This document shows positions 16,985 through 24,956 of a stretch of DNA of 64,000 nt, in pieces. The notes beneath the pieces were generated by a model. That model made no database searches and was not told the origin of the DNA. It was given only the letters and a program-made list of their open reading frames with translations. How positions within the stretch are numbered: the stretch's first letter is position 1; each line of letters begins with the position of its first letter. A program made the position numbers and the translations under genes. This DNA is from Bacillus sp. UNC41MFS5 (GTDB taxonomy: Bacteria > Bacillota > Bacilli > Bacillales_B > DSM-18226), in the NCBI RefSeq assembly GCF_000686805.1, contig NZ_KK366020.1, positions 272,969-336,968 of the forward strand. The letters are read 5' to 3'.

Positions 16985-17599
16985 TTAAGCATTCTTCATA
17001 ATAATGGTTTCCAACGAATTAGCGACCGCTTTACAGCTGTTAGCAATTTCCTCTAGACCTTCATAGATTTGGTTGTGTTTAATAATTCGGATAGGGTCTT
17101 TCTCGGAGGTAAACAAATGTCTAATGGCATCCCGCAAAATGTGGTCGCAATCAGACTCCATTTCTTTAATTTTAATGGTGTGTTCTCTTAAATGTAGCAT
17201 TTTCTTTGCTGATAGGAGTTCAATAGCTGCATCAATTTCGGTTACACAATTTTTGATCGAATCCACAAATGTAAGCATATAATCGTCCATTTCTACCATA
17301 GAGTACATTTCAAATAGAGCAGCTGTATGGTATAAACCGTCCAAAATATCATCCATGGTTATGGAAAGAGCCAAAATATCTTCACGCTCAATGGGAGTGA
17401 TGAAAGCATTATTCAGTTCGCTGATGAGATCATGTACCATGGTATCTCCGTAAATCTCAAATTCTTTCATCTTCTCAGAAAAAATGACAAGATCACTAAC
17501 AGTTTTTAATTTATAGTCAGCAAAGTAGTGCGCACTTGCTTTTAAATTTAAAGACATTCTAAGTAAATATTTAAAGAACCTGTCTTTCTTTTTTGCCAT
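16985..17599 (-). CDS. DUF47/PhoU-like protein (YkaA type)
   Basis: 204 residues, the size of B. subtilis YkaA (about 205). The all-helical fold shows the acidic metal-binding repeats of the DUF47/PhoU family (MEMDDYMLTFVDSIKNC and KEMESDCDHILRD). Family members regulate Pit-type phosphate transport and usually precede a pit gene; here none follows, since the minus strand downstream of the stop is taken by the ParM operon. The ATG at 17599 (MAKKKDRFFKYLL) is favoured over the longer frame from 17650. Confidence 0.88.
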   Translation of the reverse strand: MAKKKDRFFKYLLRMSLNLKASAHYFADYKLKTVSDLVIFSEKMKEFEIYGDTMVHDLISELNNAFITPIEREDILALSITMDDILDGLYHTAALFEMYSMVEMDDYMLTFVDSIKNCVTEIDAAIELLSAKKMLHLREHTIKIKEMESDCDHILRDAIRHLFTSEKDPIRIIKHNQIYEGLEEIANSCKAVANSLETIIMKNA

Positions 17600-17794
17600 C
17601 AATTTACCACCCCGAATTATCCAATTAATAGTTATAAAACCCTTTGACAAAGCGATTTCAAATGCAATTACTATATTAAATGCAGCAATTGGACAACTTG
17701 TAACGGCTTACGTCCTATAGTTGCTCGACAATAAAGATTGCCGAATGGATTTTCAATAAGTTATTTCTGAAAAAACAGTAAAGTTGCGACAGAA

Positions 17795-18145
17795 AAATGC
17801 GGATATTATCAAGGCGTCAATTATTTTGATATTCGGCATGTATTAGATGTCAAAGGATTCCTAAAAGACATTCGGACTAATTGGAATACATATGTGTCAC
17901 AAGTTAACCAATGGATTCAACATAGCGCAGTAAAAAAACTTGTCGTGACGGGCATTTTTACCGTCGTACTCAGCTTTTTTGCCAGCTCCACCAATACTGC
18001 ATTTATTCAGGAATATACATATCAGGTGAAAAGTGGCGAAAAAATTGAAAATATCGCCTCAGAACATTGAATAACAGCACAAGAAATATTAGAAGCGAAC
18101 GGGATCACGGGGGTCAACAAATGACATTACTTTCCCTTTAATAAA
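17795..18145 (+). pseudogene. LysM/SH3 protein pseudogene
   Basis: A decayed paralogue of the intact gene at 60848-62101. In frame it reads NYFDIRHVLDVKGFLKDIR, through the membrane segment LVVTGIFTVVLSFFASS, to QVKSGEKIENIASEH, then meets a TGA where the intact copy has sense codons. After ILEANGI the sequence jumps to the last codons of the gene (GTCAACAAATGAC, then TTACTTTC), so about 780 bases holding the SH3 and second LysM domains are deleted. A terminator is still present. The intact paralogue lies 43 kb away on the same strand. Confidence 0.88.
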
Positions 18146-18161
18146 TCGTACCAAAAAAAAT

Positions 18162-18185
18162 AGCCTCCAGTGTGAGGCTTTTTTT
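18162..18185 (+). terminator. Terminator retained by the pseudogene
   Basis: AGCCTC/GAGGCT stem followed by seven T residues, immediately after the pseudogene. Confidence 0.8.
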
Positions 18186-18231
18186 ATTGGATAGTTCTAG
18201 CTTTAGAAGAGATGGTGTAACTTAAAAGGGG

Positions 18232-18357
18232 TCTGGCGGAAAAGCAGGTAAAGTTGGCACAATTACATCCCAGATTGGCGGAATCCGCATCAAATTGGGC
18301 GGAATCACTCCACAGTTTGGCGGAATTCATGTCCAAATCGGCGGAATCGCTACTTCA
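18232..18357. repeat. 21-bp tandem array B (core TTGGCGGAATC)
   Basis: Six units whose GGCGG cores (or GGCAC in unit 2) are spaced exactly 21 bases apart: the GG falls at 18235, 18256, 18277, 18298, 18319 and 18340. The rest of each unit varies. It starts about 45 bases after the LysM/SH3 pseudogene terminator. One plus-strand frame is open through it and gives heptads of the LAESASN, WAESLHS, LAEFMSK type, judged an accident of the 21-base period. Confidence 0.85.
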
Positions 18358-18418
18358 TAAAAGCCAAACAAACAGGAAGGCCAACAGTTTTCGCATTAAT
18401 GGTTGTTTTTCGGATAAG

Positions 18419-18442
18419 AAAAAATCCCCCCTAAAGGGGAGG
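18419..18442 (-). terminator. Terminator of the CotD remnant
   Basis: On the minus strand CCCC-TTTA-GGGG with flanking pairs, followed by a T-run, just beyond the stop at 18453. Confidence 0.7.
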
Positions 18443-18452
18443 TTAAATGCGA

Positions 18453-18659
18453 CTAGAATCCAAATGGCCCTGGAGGACAACAAGGATTATGTGGCATACC
18501 GCACATCGTATGTGTTTCACAGCATTCATTTACAACTGATTCGGTATGTGGAAAATAGTGTTGATGATTAATCATTTGCTTGTTGACTGTAGTCGTGTGA
18601 GAAGGATGTAGATGCGTTACTACTTTATTAAATATATTTGTCTTAACATATTGTATGGA
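18453..18659 (-). pseudogene. Spore coat protein CotD-like remnant
   Basis: A minus-strand frame of about 68 codons with no start: it reads THLHPSHTTTVNKQMINHQH, then YFPHTESVVNECCETHT and ends in Cys/Pro-rich NPCCPPGPFGF. The His-rich HPSHTTTVN and HYFPHTESVVN blocks are hallmarks of the inner coat protein CotD. The N-terminal MHHC region is missing; a TAA closes the frame at 18660 and the DNA before it belongs to a fragment of another gene, so the remnant is 5'-truncated by a junction. Confidence 0.75.
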
Positions 18660-18674
18660 TTAGTTTGGTACCTA

Positions 18675-18755
18675 TTTTTTCCAATAGGACCTGTCGTTTT
18701 TAGTCCGATTAATCTCCATTTACCTAAACAATGACACATCCAGGATCTCATTCGG
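18675..18755 (-). pseudogene. Fragment of a paralogue of the 21.8-kb gene
   Basis: From 18751 on the minus strand the frame reads MRSWMCHCLGKWRLIGLKTT and then GPIGK. This matches the middle of the intact protein at 21368-21784 (RSWMCQCLGKWGLIGLRMPG). Homology stops near 18675, where the CotD-like remnant begins, so the two are fused by a deletion or recombination. Confidence 0.75.
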
Positions 18756-18831
18756 AGGAAACTTCCTCTATAAAACTGCTTCTTTTCGACTGAAAGGCAA
18801 GATAGTTGAAGTACAAGTTTAGATATAAATG

Positions 18832-18867
18832 AAAAATGACCTTTTCCCGTTATCGAGAAAAGGTCAT
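18832..18867 (-). terminator. Terminator of the DHA2 exporter gene
   Basis: ATGACCTTTTC/GAAAAGGTCAT stem followed on the minus strand by TTTTTC, 13 bases past the exporter stop. Confidence 0.85.
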
Positions 18868-18879
18868 CCCTTTTTCTTA

Positions 18880-20355
18880 TTAATGCCCTGCCATCATGGC
18901 GACTTTCGCATCATTTGAATCATCATCTGATGCAGGGTCCGGCTGTTGTTTTGGTCTACTAAGGATGGTTCCTAAAAGTGCACCAGCTAACGCAATCCCT
19001 GCAGCTAGAAGGAACGTGTCACCATAGGCAGCAACAGCTGCTTCAATGGGGCTAGTTGTTGCTGTCATATGATCAGTAATTCTTGATGTTAGGAACCCAG
19101 TCATACCTGCTACTGCAAATGAAACCATGACTTGTTGAGCTGCTGTCGTTAATGGTGTGACACGACCAACAAGATGTCTTGGAGCGGATTGAAGAACATG
19201 GGTATTAATCGCCATCATGGATAGTCCCATACCTGCTCCCATCATCACTAAACATGTAATGATAAATCCAGTAGTGGTATCCATAGAAATTCGTGAAAGC
19301 ATAAATAGCGCTGCAGTAATAATAGACAAGCCTGTTATGGCTAAAGGACGAGCACCGATTTTATCATATAAACGCCCTCCGATTGGCATCATAACACCTG
19401 ATGCAAGAGCTTGTGGAAGTAGAATTAATCCAGTATCTAAAGCACCGTAACCTCTAACGGTTTGCAAAAATAACGGGACAATAATCATAACCCCAAATAA
19501 TGCAATTTGGGAAATCCATGTGATCACAATACCTTTTCTAAAGTCAGGTGATCCAAAAACTCTCAGCTCTAATAAAGGCTGCTTTTGACGAAGTTCGACG
19601 AAGATGAAAATGAGGAGAGCCGCTCCACCTACAATTAATCCAGTCAGAGTTTCCGATGAAGTCCAACTCTTACCCCCTTCACTTACTCCATAGGCAAGCA
19701 TGGAGAAGGCAATAGGTGCTAAAAGGATTCCTAAAAAATCAAGTGTTGGAACTGTCTTACGCTCAACATTCGGTAAAAATTTTATTCCAACCAGAATGGC
19801 AATAATACCGATTGGCAAGTTTATAAGGAAAATCCAGTGCCAAGTAACGTATTCTACAAGATATCCTGCTAAAACAGGTCCTAGTGCCGGTGCTAATAGC
19901 ATCGGAATCCCAAGTGTTCCCATGACGGCCCCCATTTTTTCTGGAGGAGCTAGTCGGAAAATCATGGCCATTCCTATTGGGGCAACCATTCCTCCACCCA
20001 GACCTTGAATCACCCGATAGAGGATTAGCTGTTCAGGGGTTTGGGCTATAGAACATAGTACGGAACCGAGCGTAAACAAGGCAATCGTAATTAAAAATAT
20101 CTTTTTTGCCCCAAATCGGTCTGTCATCCAGCCAGCTAAAGGAATGACAGCTGATAATGCAAGGGTATAACCTGTTATGGACCATTGCATGGTCGAAACA
20201 TCAGATTTAAAATCTTTTACTATTCCAGGAAGCGCAACATTCATCGCCGTACTATCAAGAATAACCATTATCATACCCACAATGACAGCTAGCATTGGTC
20301 CTATGATGGTTTTAATAGAAAAGGCCTCATTATTATTTTCTATTTTTGTTGACAT
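18880..20355 (-). CDS. DHA2-family multidrug exporter (EmrB/QacA type)
   Basis: 491 residues, about 14 membrane helices. The DHA2 signatures are present: LDSTAMNVALPGI in helix 1, WSITGYTLALSA, the loop GWMTDRFGAKK, RVIQGLGGGM and the motif-C region GPVLAGYLVEYVTWHWIFLIN. It would export drugs or lipophilic compounds by proton antiport. The divergent TetR gene and the TTAAAC dyads between them suggest substrate-inducible repression. The start is at MSTKIENNNEAF with AAAAGGAGATGAA before the ATG. Confidence 0.93.
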   Translation of the reverse strand: MSTKIENNNEAFSIKTIIGPMLAVIVGMIMVILDSTAMNVALPGIVKDFKSDVSTMQWSITGYTLALSAVIPLAGWMTDRFGAKKIFLITIALFTLGSVLCSIAQTPEQLILYRVIQGLGGGMVAPIGMAMIFRLAPPEKMGAVMGTLGIPMLLAPALGPVLAGYLVEYVTWHWIFLINLPIGIIAILVGIKFLPNVERKTVPTLDFLGILLAPIAFSMLAYGVSEGGKSWTSSETLTGLIVGGAALLIFIFVELRQKQPLLELRVFGSPDFRKGIVITWISQIALFGVMIIVPLFLQTVRGYGALDTGLILLPQALASGVMMPIGGRLYDKIGARPLAITGLSIITAALFMLSRISMDTTTGFIITCLVMMGAGMGLSMMAINTHVLQSAPRHLVGRVTPLTTAAQQVMVSFAVAGMTGFLTSRITDHMTATTSPIEAAVAAYGDTFLLAAGIALAGALLGTILSRPKQQPDPASDDDSNDAKVAMMAGH

Positions 20356-20406
20356 ACGAAATTCATCTCCTTTTCTAAAAACGTAATCTTCAATCTAAGC
20401 TATTAA

Positions 20407-20433
20407 TTAAACAGCGTTTTAAACAATGTTTAA
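20407..20433. promoter_or_regulatory. TetR operator candidate, exporter side
   Basis: Two overlapping dyads: TTAAACAGCGTTTTAA (20407-20422) and TTAAACAATGTTTAA (20419-20433). The second differs by one central base from the site at 20553. Confidence 0.75.
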
Positions 20434-20552
20434 ACAAAAATTTATCTCTTTTCCACCGATCTGTCAAGAAAAAATTTATTCATGGGAGGTCCAAATGGTA
20501 AAATAATAAAATGGAACCTTGACACAGAAAGACCATGAGTATTAGTGTAAAA

Positions 20553-20567
20553 TTAAACAAAGTTTAA
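20553..20567. promoter_or_regulatory. TetR operator candidate, regulator side
   Basis: TTAAACAAAGTTTAA, a 15-base dyad 56 bases upstream of the tetR start. It repeats the exporter-side operator, as expected for an autoregulated divergent pair. Confidence 0.75.
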
Positions 20568-20622
20568 ATTTACGTTTTTAACAAATAAATTTCCAAAACA
20601 AGTGTATTAGGGGAGTTATAAG

Positions 20623-21219
20623 ATGACCAAAAGCTCCGAAAAAGATAGGACTACAAAGGAAAATATACTGAATTCAACACTGGAACTAATTAAGACAGAA
20701 GGTCTTGAATATGTAACCCTGCGCAAAATCGCAGCAGCAGCGGAAGTTAATCTTGCTCTAATAAATTATTATTTTGGGTCAAAGGATAAATTGATTAATG
20801 AAGCTTTGAAAGTGTTACTGGCTTCCTTTCGAGAAGCTTTTCTCATTTTAGATGATCATTCTATTCTTCCAAAGGAAAGATTAAAAACCTTCATGGTTCA
20901 ATTTGCAAATTCAATTATAAAGTATCCTGAACTCGTCCGGGAAATTCTCGGGAAGGGCAATATTTCATTTGAGTCGCAATTTGAATACAAAGATTATATG
21001 CAAACAATGGGATTCACCAAAATTATTGCTACGTTACAAGAAATTACGGGAGAGAAAGATCAGGATGTTCTTGTCATGATGATGAGGCAAATCCATGCTG
21101 CCATCTTTTTTCCGACCCTGATGGCTTGCAAAAAAAACGTGCCCATAGATTGGAACCCAATTCCCATTGGCGATCAAATTGAATATTTTTTTCAACATTA
21201 TTTTTCTAAGTATTTCTAA
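20623..21219 (+). CDS. TetR-family transcriptional regulator
   Basis: 198 residues. The N-terminal helix-turn-helix reads TLELIKTEGLEYVTLRKIAA, then AEVNLALINYYFGSKDKLINEAL, a standard TetR DNA-binding domain. The C-terminal 130 residues form the variable ligand-binding and dimerisation domain. AGGGGAG precedes the ATG. Divergent to the DHA2 exporter, with matching dyads in the shared 267-base region, it is most likely the local repressor released by the exporter's substrate. Confidence 0.9.
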   Translation: MTKSSEKDRTTKENILNSTLELIKTEGLEYVTLRKIAAAAEVNLALINYYFGSKDKLINEALKVLLASFREAFLILDDHSILPKERLKTFMVQFANSIIKYPELVREILGKGNISFESQFEYKDYMQTMGFTKIIATLQEITGEKDQDVLVMMMRQIHAAIFFPTLMACKKNVPIDWNPIPIGDQIEYFFQHYFSKYF

Positions 21220-21367
21220 GCAACAGGAATTGAACAGGGCTAATTTTATATTCCTTTTGGGAGTTATTGCACGAAGGGGACAGGTTTGTGGAAGAAGGGG
21301 AGGGGAAATCTGGAATATAAAAAGAAGAAGGATTCCCTTCCTCTTTCATCAAAATACTGGGGTAAAC

Positions 21368-21784
21368 TTAAGCGAAACACATAAAGTTTCTTATCTGTGA
21401 ATATCTGTAACTTACTTTGTGGCGTCGTCCTAATCTCCAGGTATATCCGGATACTCCATTTTTTCTAATCTCCGTTGGATAAAACCAAAAATCTCTTCCA
21501 AAAGGACCTGGCATTCTTAGCCCGATTAATCCCCATTTACCTAAACATTGACACATCCAGGATCTCATTTGACCAGTTTGTGCAGTTCCAGAAAACGTTG
21601 CTGGTACTGTTGGCATTTGTACAGGTGGTGGTGTGGTTGGAGCATCCTCAGCATCGTCAGGTCGATACACTTCTTCATCAACATCTCTTGTTTCATCAAT
21701 AGATCCATAACCAGAATTTTGTAAATGATTATAAGGTTGCAGATTATAATTGATATATGGAAAGTACGGCGGCTGATTATTCAT
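21368..21784 (-). CDS. Unknown Pro-rich protein with Cys/Trp C-terminal domain
   Basis: 138 residues. The N-terminal half is Pro/Asn/Tyr-rich (MNNQPPYFPYINYNLQPYN) and acidic, with a PTTPPPVQMPTVP linker. The C-terminal 65 residues (RSWMCQCLGKWGLIGLRMPG, then FGRDFWFYPTEIRKNG and GRRHKVSYRYSQIRNF) form a basic, aromatic domain. A truncated paralogue lies at 18.7 kb. The mix of a low-complexity N-terminus and a cysteine-containing domain suggests a spore-surface protein, but no family is recognised. AAGGAGG lies 10 bases before the ATG. Confidence 0.75.
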   Translation of the reverse strand: MNNQPPYFPYINYNLQPYNHLQNSGYGSIDETRDVDEEVYRPDDAEDAPTTPPPVQMPTVPATFSGTAQTGQMRSWMCQCLGKWGLIGLRMPGPFGRDFWFYPTEIRKNGVSGYTWRLGRRHKVSYRYSQIRNFMCFA

Positions 21785-21870
21785 TTAAAAGATCCCTCCT
21801 TATTTACTAAAATAAGCACCTAAGGTATGTGTATGTTACACCGTCAGTATGTGAAGCTTATTCACAGCCC

Positions 21871-21910
21871 AAAAATACAGAGTGGAAAAGTAACTATTCC
21901 ACTCTGTAAA
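21871..21910 (-). terminator. Hairpin terminator downstream of a gene remnant
   Basis: CAGAGTGGAA/TTCCACTCTG stem followed on the minus strand by ATTTTT. The upstream remnant at 21948-22049 is in the right orientation to use it. Confidence 0.6.
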
Positions 21911-21947
21911 TGATTTATCTTTTTATCGGGCGTTCAAGTGTTAAGAT

Positions 21948-22049
21948 TTAATCGTCTAGTTGATCAAAGGTTCCGCTAAAACCTTGCTTCATTGATTCAT
22001 ACTCTTCCACAAACCTCTTACGTTCTTCCTCTTCGCCCCCGCCATGGAA
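21948..22049 (-). pseudogene. 3' remnant of a small acidic gene
   Basis: Minus-strand frame reading HGGGEEEERKRFVEEYESMK, then QGFSGTFDQLDD and stop, 33 codons with no start codon and a TAA just upstream. Composition and the downstream terminator suggest the end of a lost gene. The protein family is not recognised. Confidence 0.35.
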
Positions 22050-22061
22050 TTAAACGATTCG

Positions 22062-22345
22062 TATTTTTATTGAAATATTATTAAATACAAAACCCGTAAA
22101 TGGAATATCCGTTTACGGGTTCGTTTTTGATTAAGGCTATTTTCGCATAAATTGTTGTTTTTCGTATAATTTCATCAACCCGTGTAACTAGAAGCTTCGT
22201 GGCATCTTTTCGTAAGAACGTTTGCGAAAATTGCCTTGAAACTAAGTAAATGACCCTTATTAAGCTCCAAAAGCAACAAAGTTTACGAAAAGAGCCTTGA
22301 TTAAAGATCCCATTCATTTCTGCCACGCCAATTAAAAAATTTGTT
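22062..22345. other. Gene-free region with repeated intergenic sequence
   Basis: Contains an AACCCGTAAA/TTTACGGGTT hairpin in a segment (about 22072-22127) that recurs near 27390-27450. A second segment, AACAAAGTTTACGAAAAGAG near 22275, recurs at 24153. Several TTTTCGTA/TTTTCGCA words are spread between them. No supported gene. Confidence 0.5.
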
Positions 22346-22401
22346 CATCATTCTTAATTTTTAGATAGCGACATACTTATAAATTAAAAAGACAGGACAA
22401 G

Positions 22402-22971
22402 GTGATGGTTATTTTTCAGAGATTAATGGCTACTATTATTGGCAGCTTGCTCTTAGGAATTGGGGTAAATGGGTTTTTGGTGCCTAATCATTTAATTGAC
22501 GGTGGAATCCTTGGAATTGCATTAATCCTACATTACTTTTTTGATTTTCAGACAGGGATTACAATGGTCGCTTTGAGCCTCCCAATCTGTATATACGCGT
22601 CAATGAATAAAAGGGGGTATTTTTTTAGTAGTTTACAAGGATTGTTGGTTTCTTCTTTGTTCATTGATTTGCTTGCTCCACTTCGATCTCAAATTTACCT
22701 TTCCCACCTTTTAAGTGCACTAATAGGAGGAGCAATCATTGGAACGGGGGTTGGTTTAATGCTCCGATATCAGACAAGCACTGGAGGGACGGACTTACTT
22801 GCGAAAATCATTTCTAGAACTTTTACCGTAAATATAGCCATTGTCATTATAGCCATTGATGGTCTCATTGTTTTGGCAAGTTTGACTTTACTCCCTTTAG
22901 ACTCAGTCATTTATTCATGCGTGGCTATTACCACCGTTGGTCTAACAACTTCCTTGATTGGAGGAAAGTGA
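22402..22971 (+). CDS. YitT-family membrane protein
   Basis: About 189 residues, five to six hydrophobic helices, with the family features GIGVNGFLVPNHLIDGGILG near the N-terminus and LMLRYQTSTGGTDLLAKIIS in the second half. Full-length YitT proteins are about 280 residues and carry a C-terminal DUF2179 domain; this one stops after the membrane part, so it is a short form or a truncated copy. GTG 22402 or ATG 22405 may be the start. The transported substrate, if any, is unknown. Confidence 0.82.
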   Translation: MMVIFQRLMATIIGSLLLGIGVNGFLVPNHLIDGGILGIALILHYFFDFQTGITMVALSLPICIYASMNKRGYFFSSLQGLLVSSLFIDLLAPLRSQIYLSHLLSALIGGAIIGTGVGLMLRYQTSTGGTDLLAKIISRTFTVNIAIVIIAIDGLIVLASLTLLPLDSVIYSCVAITTVGLTTSLIGGK

Positions 22972-23118
22972 TCTTTAATTTCATGTTTATTCATGTTGTT
23001 TTCTACATATGGGTAAATGTCTAATCCTAGGACAGTCGTGGAACATAGGATAAATTTGTAGTCATGAAAAATCAAGATAGAAAAATATGAATAACTGATG
23101 TGAGGGGTAAGTGCCGAA

Positions 23119-23916
23119 ATGGAAGATCGAAAACAATACCGTGATGAATTGTTGGAATGGTGTAATAACCTTAATTCTTATTGGAATAGTATGAAGCCAG
23201 AAGTTTCAAACCGCTTGGATACGGAGAGTTTAGAGGCGTGGGAAGGGGCTTGCCTTCAATTACAAGAGAAATTAGAGGCAGATGAAACCGTGGAATTCGA
23301 GGACTATCTGACGGCCAAAGGTCTTTATGAACAGTGGGAACAACTAGTTAAAGGTACGGATGCCCATCCAGAAGTGATGGAGGTGGATTCCGAGTATCGT
23401 TTGGAACTGGAAGAGGACACACAAATCCACGAAGTATTATTTGACTTGGACGCTACTCAAGAAGAGCTTGAAGTCGTTTCTGACCATCGCATGGAAATAG
23501 GGGAGCAAACGGAAATCCACAATGAACTATGGGAATCGGATGCTACTCAAGAAGAGCTTGTAGCTGGTTCTGACCACCGTTTGGTATTGGAGGAGCAACC
23601 ACAAATCCATGATGAATTATTGGCAACGAATGCTTCTCAAGAGGTATTTGGGCTTGAAAAAACTAAAGGGTTGGAGTTGGAGGAACAGCTATACTATCGT
23701 GAAGATTTGTTGGAAAGGTGTAATCACATTTATTCCAATTGGGAAAGTATGAAACCGAGTTTTTCAAAACTTTTTGAAAGTTTAGTGGAGTGGGAGGTAT
23801 CATACCGCCATTTTAAAGAGAAATTACAGGCAGATATAAAAGCGGACTTCGATGATTATCAGAAAGCTAAAAGTCTACTAGATAGTGGAAATGGTATGCT
23901 TATGGGGAAGAAATAG
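23119..23916 (+). CDS. Internally repetitive acidic protein, unknown
   Basis: 265 residues, strongly acidic, no membrane segment or signal. It has two levels of repetition. The first and last 70 residues are related (YRDELLEWCNNLNSYWNSMK against YREDLLERCNHIYSNWESMK). Between them lie three tandem units of about 30 residues, each with DATQEELEV- or SDHRLVLEEQPQIHDELL-like text. Predicted mainly helical. The ATG at 23119 follows GAGGGG. No family or function is recognised; the neighbouring sporulation miniproteins make a spore role possible. Confidence 0.8.
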   Translation: MEDRKQYRDELLEWCNNLNSYWNSMKPEVSNRLDTESLEAWEGACLQLQEKLEADETVEFEDYLTAKGLYEQWEQLVKGTDAHPEVMEVDSEYRLELEEDTQIHEVLFDLDATQEELEVVSDHRMEIGEQTEIHNELWESDATQEELVAGSDHRLVLEEQPQIHDELLATNASQEVFGLEKTKGLELEEQLYYREDLLERCNHIYSNWESMKPSFSKLFESLVEWEVSYRHFKEKLQADIKADFDDYQKAKSLLDSGNGMLMGKK

Positions 23917-23983
23917 AGATGTAACCCCTTGTAAAAGGTTGGATTCCAACCATCTGAAGGTGTGCTGAGAATACAGTTTTATG

Positions 23984-24021
23984 TAAGAAAAGAAGGACAG
24001 ATTACTCCAATCTGTCCTTCT
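23984..24021 (-). terminator. Terminator of the YjcZ remnant
   Basis: AGAAGGACAGATT/AATCTGTCCTTCT stem followed by a T-rich tail on the minus strand, downstream of the truncated YjcZ frame. Confidence 0.7.
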
Positions 24022-24047
24022 ATCCTTCAATCAAGTGGCATGTTAGA

Positions 24048-24149
24048 TTAGCACATAAAAATAGCTCCTACAATGATCAACAAGATGAAAAGTACAACGA
24101 TTAAAACAAAGGTGCTGCCGCCGCCATAACCGCTACCACCACCATAACA
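24048..24149 (-). pseudogene. 5'-truncated YjcZ-type miniprotein
   Basis: Minus-strand frame reading CYGGGSGYGGGSTFVLIVVL and then FILLIIVGAIFMC, the usual Gly/Tyr head and hydrophobic tail of YjcZ-family sporulation miniproteins. There is no start codon: at 24150 the sequence changes into an AACAAAGTTTATGAAAAGAG element also found at 22275. The gene therefore lost its 5' end at a repeat junction. Confidence 0.75.
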
Positions 24150-24234
24150 GAAGAAACAAAGTTTATGAAAAGAGCTTTAACTAATAAGAGAAAAAGGTAA
24201 AAATGGGGATGCCTCGGCAATCCCTTTTCTTGTT

Positions 24235-24560
24235 GTGCTACAAAGCTGAAGAGCGTAACATATTATGATTACTTAGATTTTGAACAGCTTATGGAAACCT
24301 ACGGTACCTGAGTTAATACATCTAAACAATTAAAACCATTCATTAAATTCTCTTTTTTTCACGTTTTAGTAAAAAATTCAAATCCAACTAAAATGCCTTA
24401 GCTCTTCAGTAACTTAAATATAGTGAATGGTAGCCTTATTATTTGGGCTTTGGCCATGTCGGAAATTAATTCCGAAATTTTGAAGTTTCCACTAATCCCC
24501 CATTACACTTGTCCATTACGAAATTTATGTCAATACATATAATGGCGTATGGCCATAAGT
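24235..24560. other. Gap with a possible gene remnant
   Basis: A plus-strand stretch from about 24235 to 24312 reads TKLKSVTYYDYLDFEQLMET and then YGT stop, with no start, and may be the end of a lost gene. The remainder is AT-rich and shows no gene. A GGGAT/ATCCC hairpin lies near 24206-24226. Confidence 0.35.
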
Positions 24561-24576
24561 AAATGGGGGTGAAAAA

Positions 24577-24828
24577 ATGTCAATTGAACATTTTCATGGA
24601 CTGTGTAACAGACATATGGGTAGAGCTGTTGAAATCAGAACCCATGACGGGAGAATTCATAGGGGAATCATTCATCGAGTTTCCAACGACAGAGTTTTTC
24701 TTCAGCCAATTGGACGACCTAGAAACCTAGGCGGTTTTGGTTATGGAGGTTGGGGTTGGGGTTGGGGCGCTGGAATTGCGCTAGGTTTTATTGCTTCATT
24801 AGCTGTAATTTCTCTATTCTTTTGGTAG
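24577..24828 (+). CDS. Sm-like small protein with C-terminal membrane helix
   Basis: 83 residues. The N-terminal 45 (HMGRAVEIRTHDGRIHRGII, then HRVSNDRVFLQP) follow the two-strand Sm pattern seen in LSm and CotB-type domains: a conserved G-x-x-V-E-I-R-x-x-D-G-R-x-x-x-G core. A Gly/Trp linker (GGFGYGGWGWGWGAG) leads to one membrane helix at the end. GGGGG precedes the ATG. It shares the Sm-like head with the two 64-residue proteins at 28.3 and 29.4 kb and probably belongs to the same sporulation group. Function unknown. Confidence 0.78.
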   Translation: MSIEHFHGLCNRHMGRAVEIRTHDGRIHRGIIHRVSNDRVFLQPIGRPRNLGGFGYGGWGWGWGAGIALGFIASLAVISLFFW

Positions 24829-24903
24829 TTCATTAAATTAGATTCCGATATACTAAAATTCCATGTGATCAACAAAGGATTATTTGATCGATACTTCCGC
24901 AAT

Positions 24904-24939
24904 AAAAAACGGACGAGAACTTTTTTCGTCTGTTTTTTT
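24904..24939. terminator. Bidirectional terminator
   Basis: AAACGGACGA/CGTCTGTTT stem with A- and T-runs on both sides, between the convergent Sm-like and YjaZ-like genes. Confidence 0.85.
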
Positions 24940-24956
24940 CCAGTTTTATCATACTT

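Noticed and set aside
18254..18571. 105-aa plus-strand protein with LAES heptads
   Set aside because: It is read through array B and antisense to the CotD remnant; it has no ribosome binding site.
22081..22326. 81-aa minus-strand protein
   Set aside because: It runs through intergenic repeat and hairpin sequence; no start signal.
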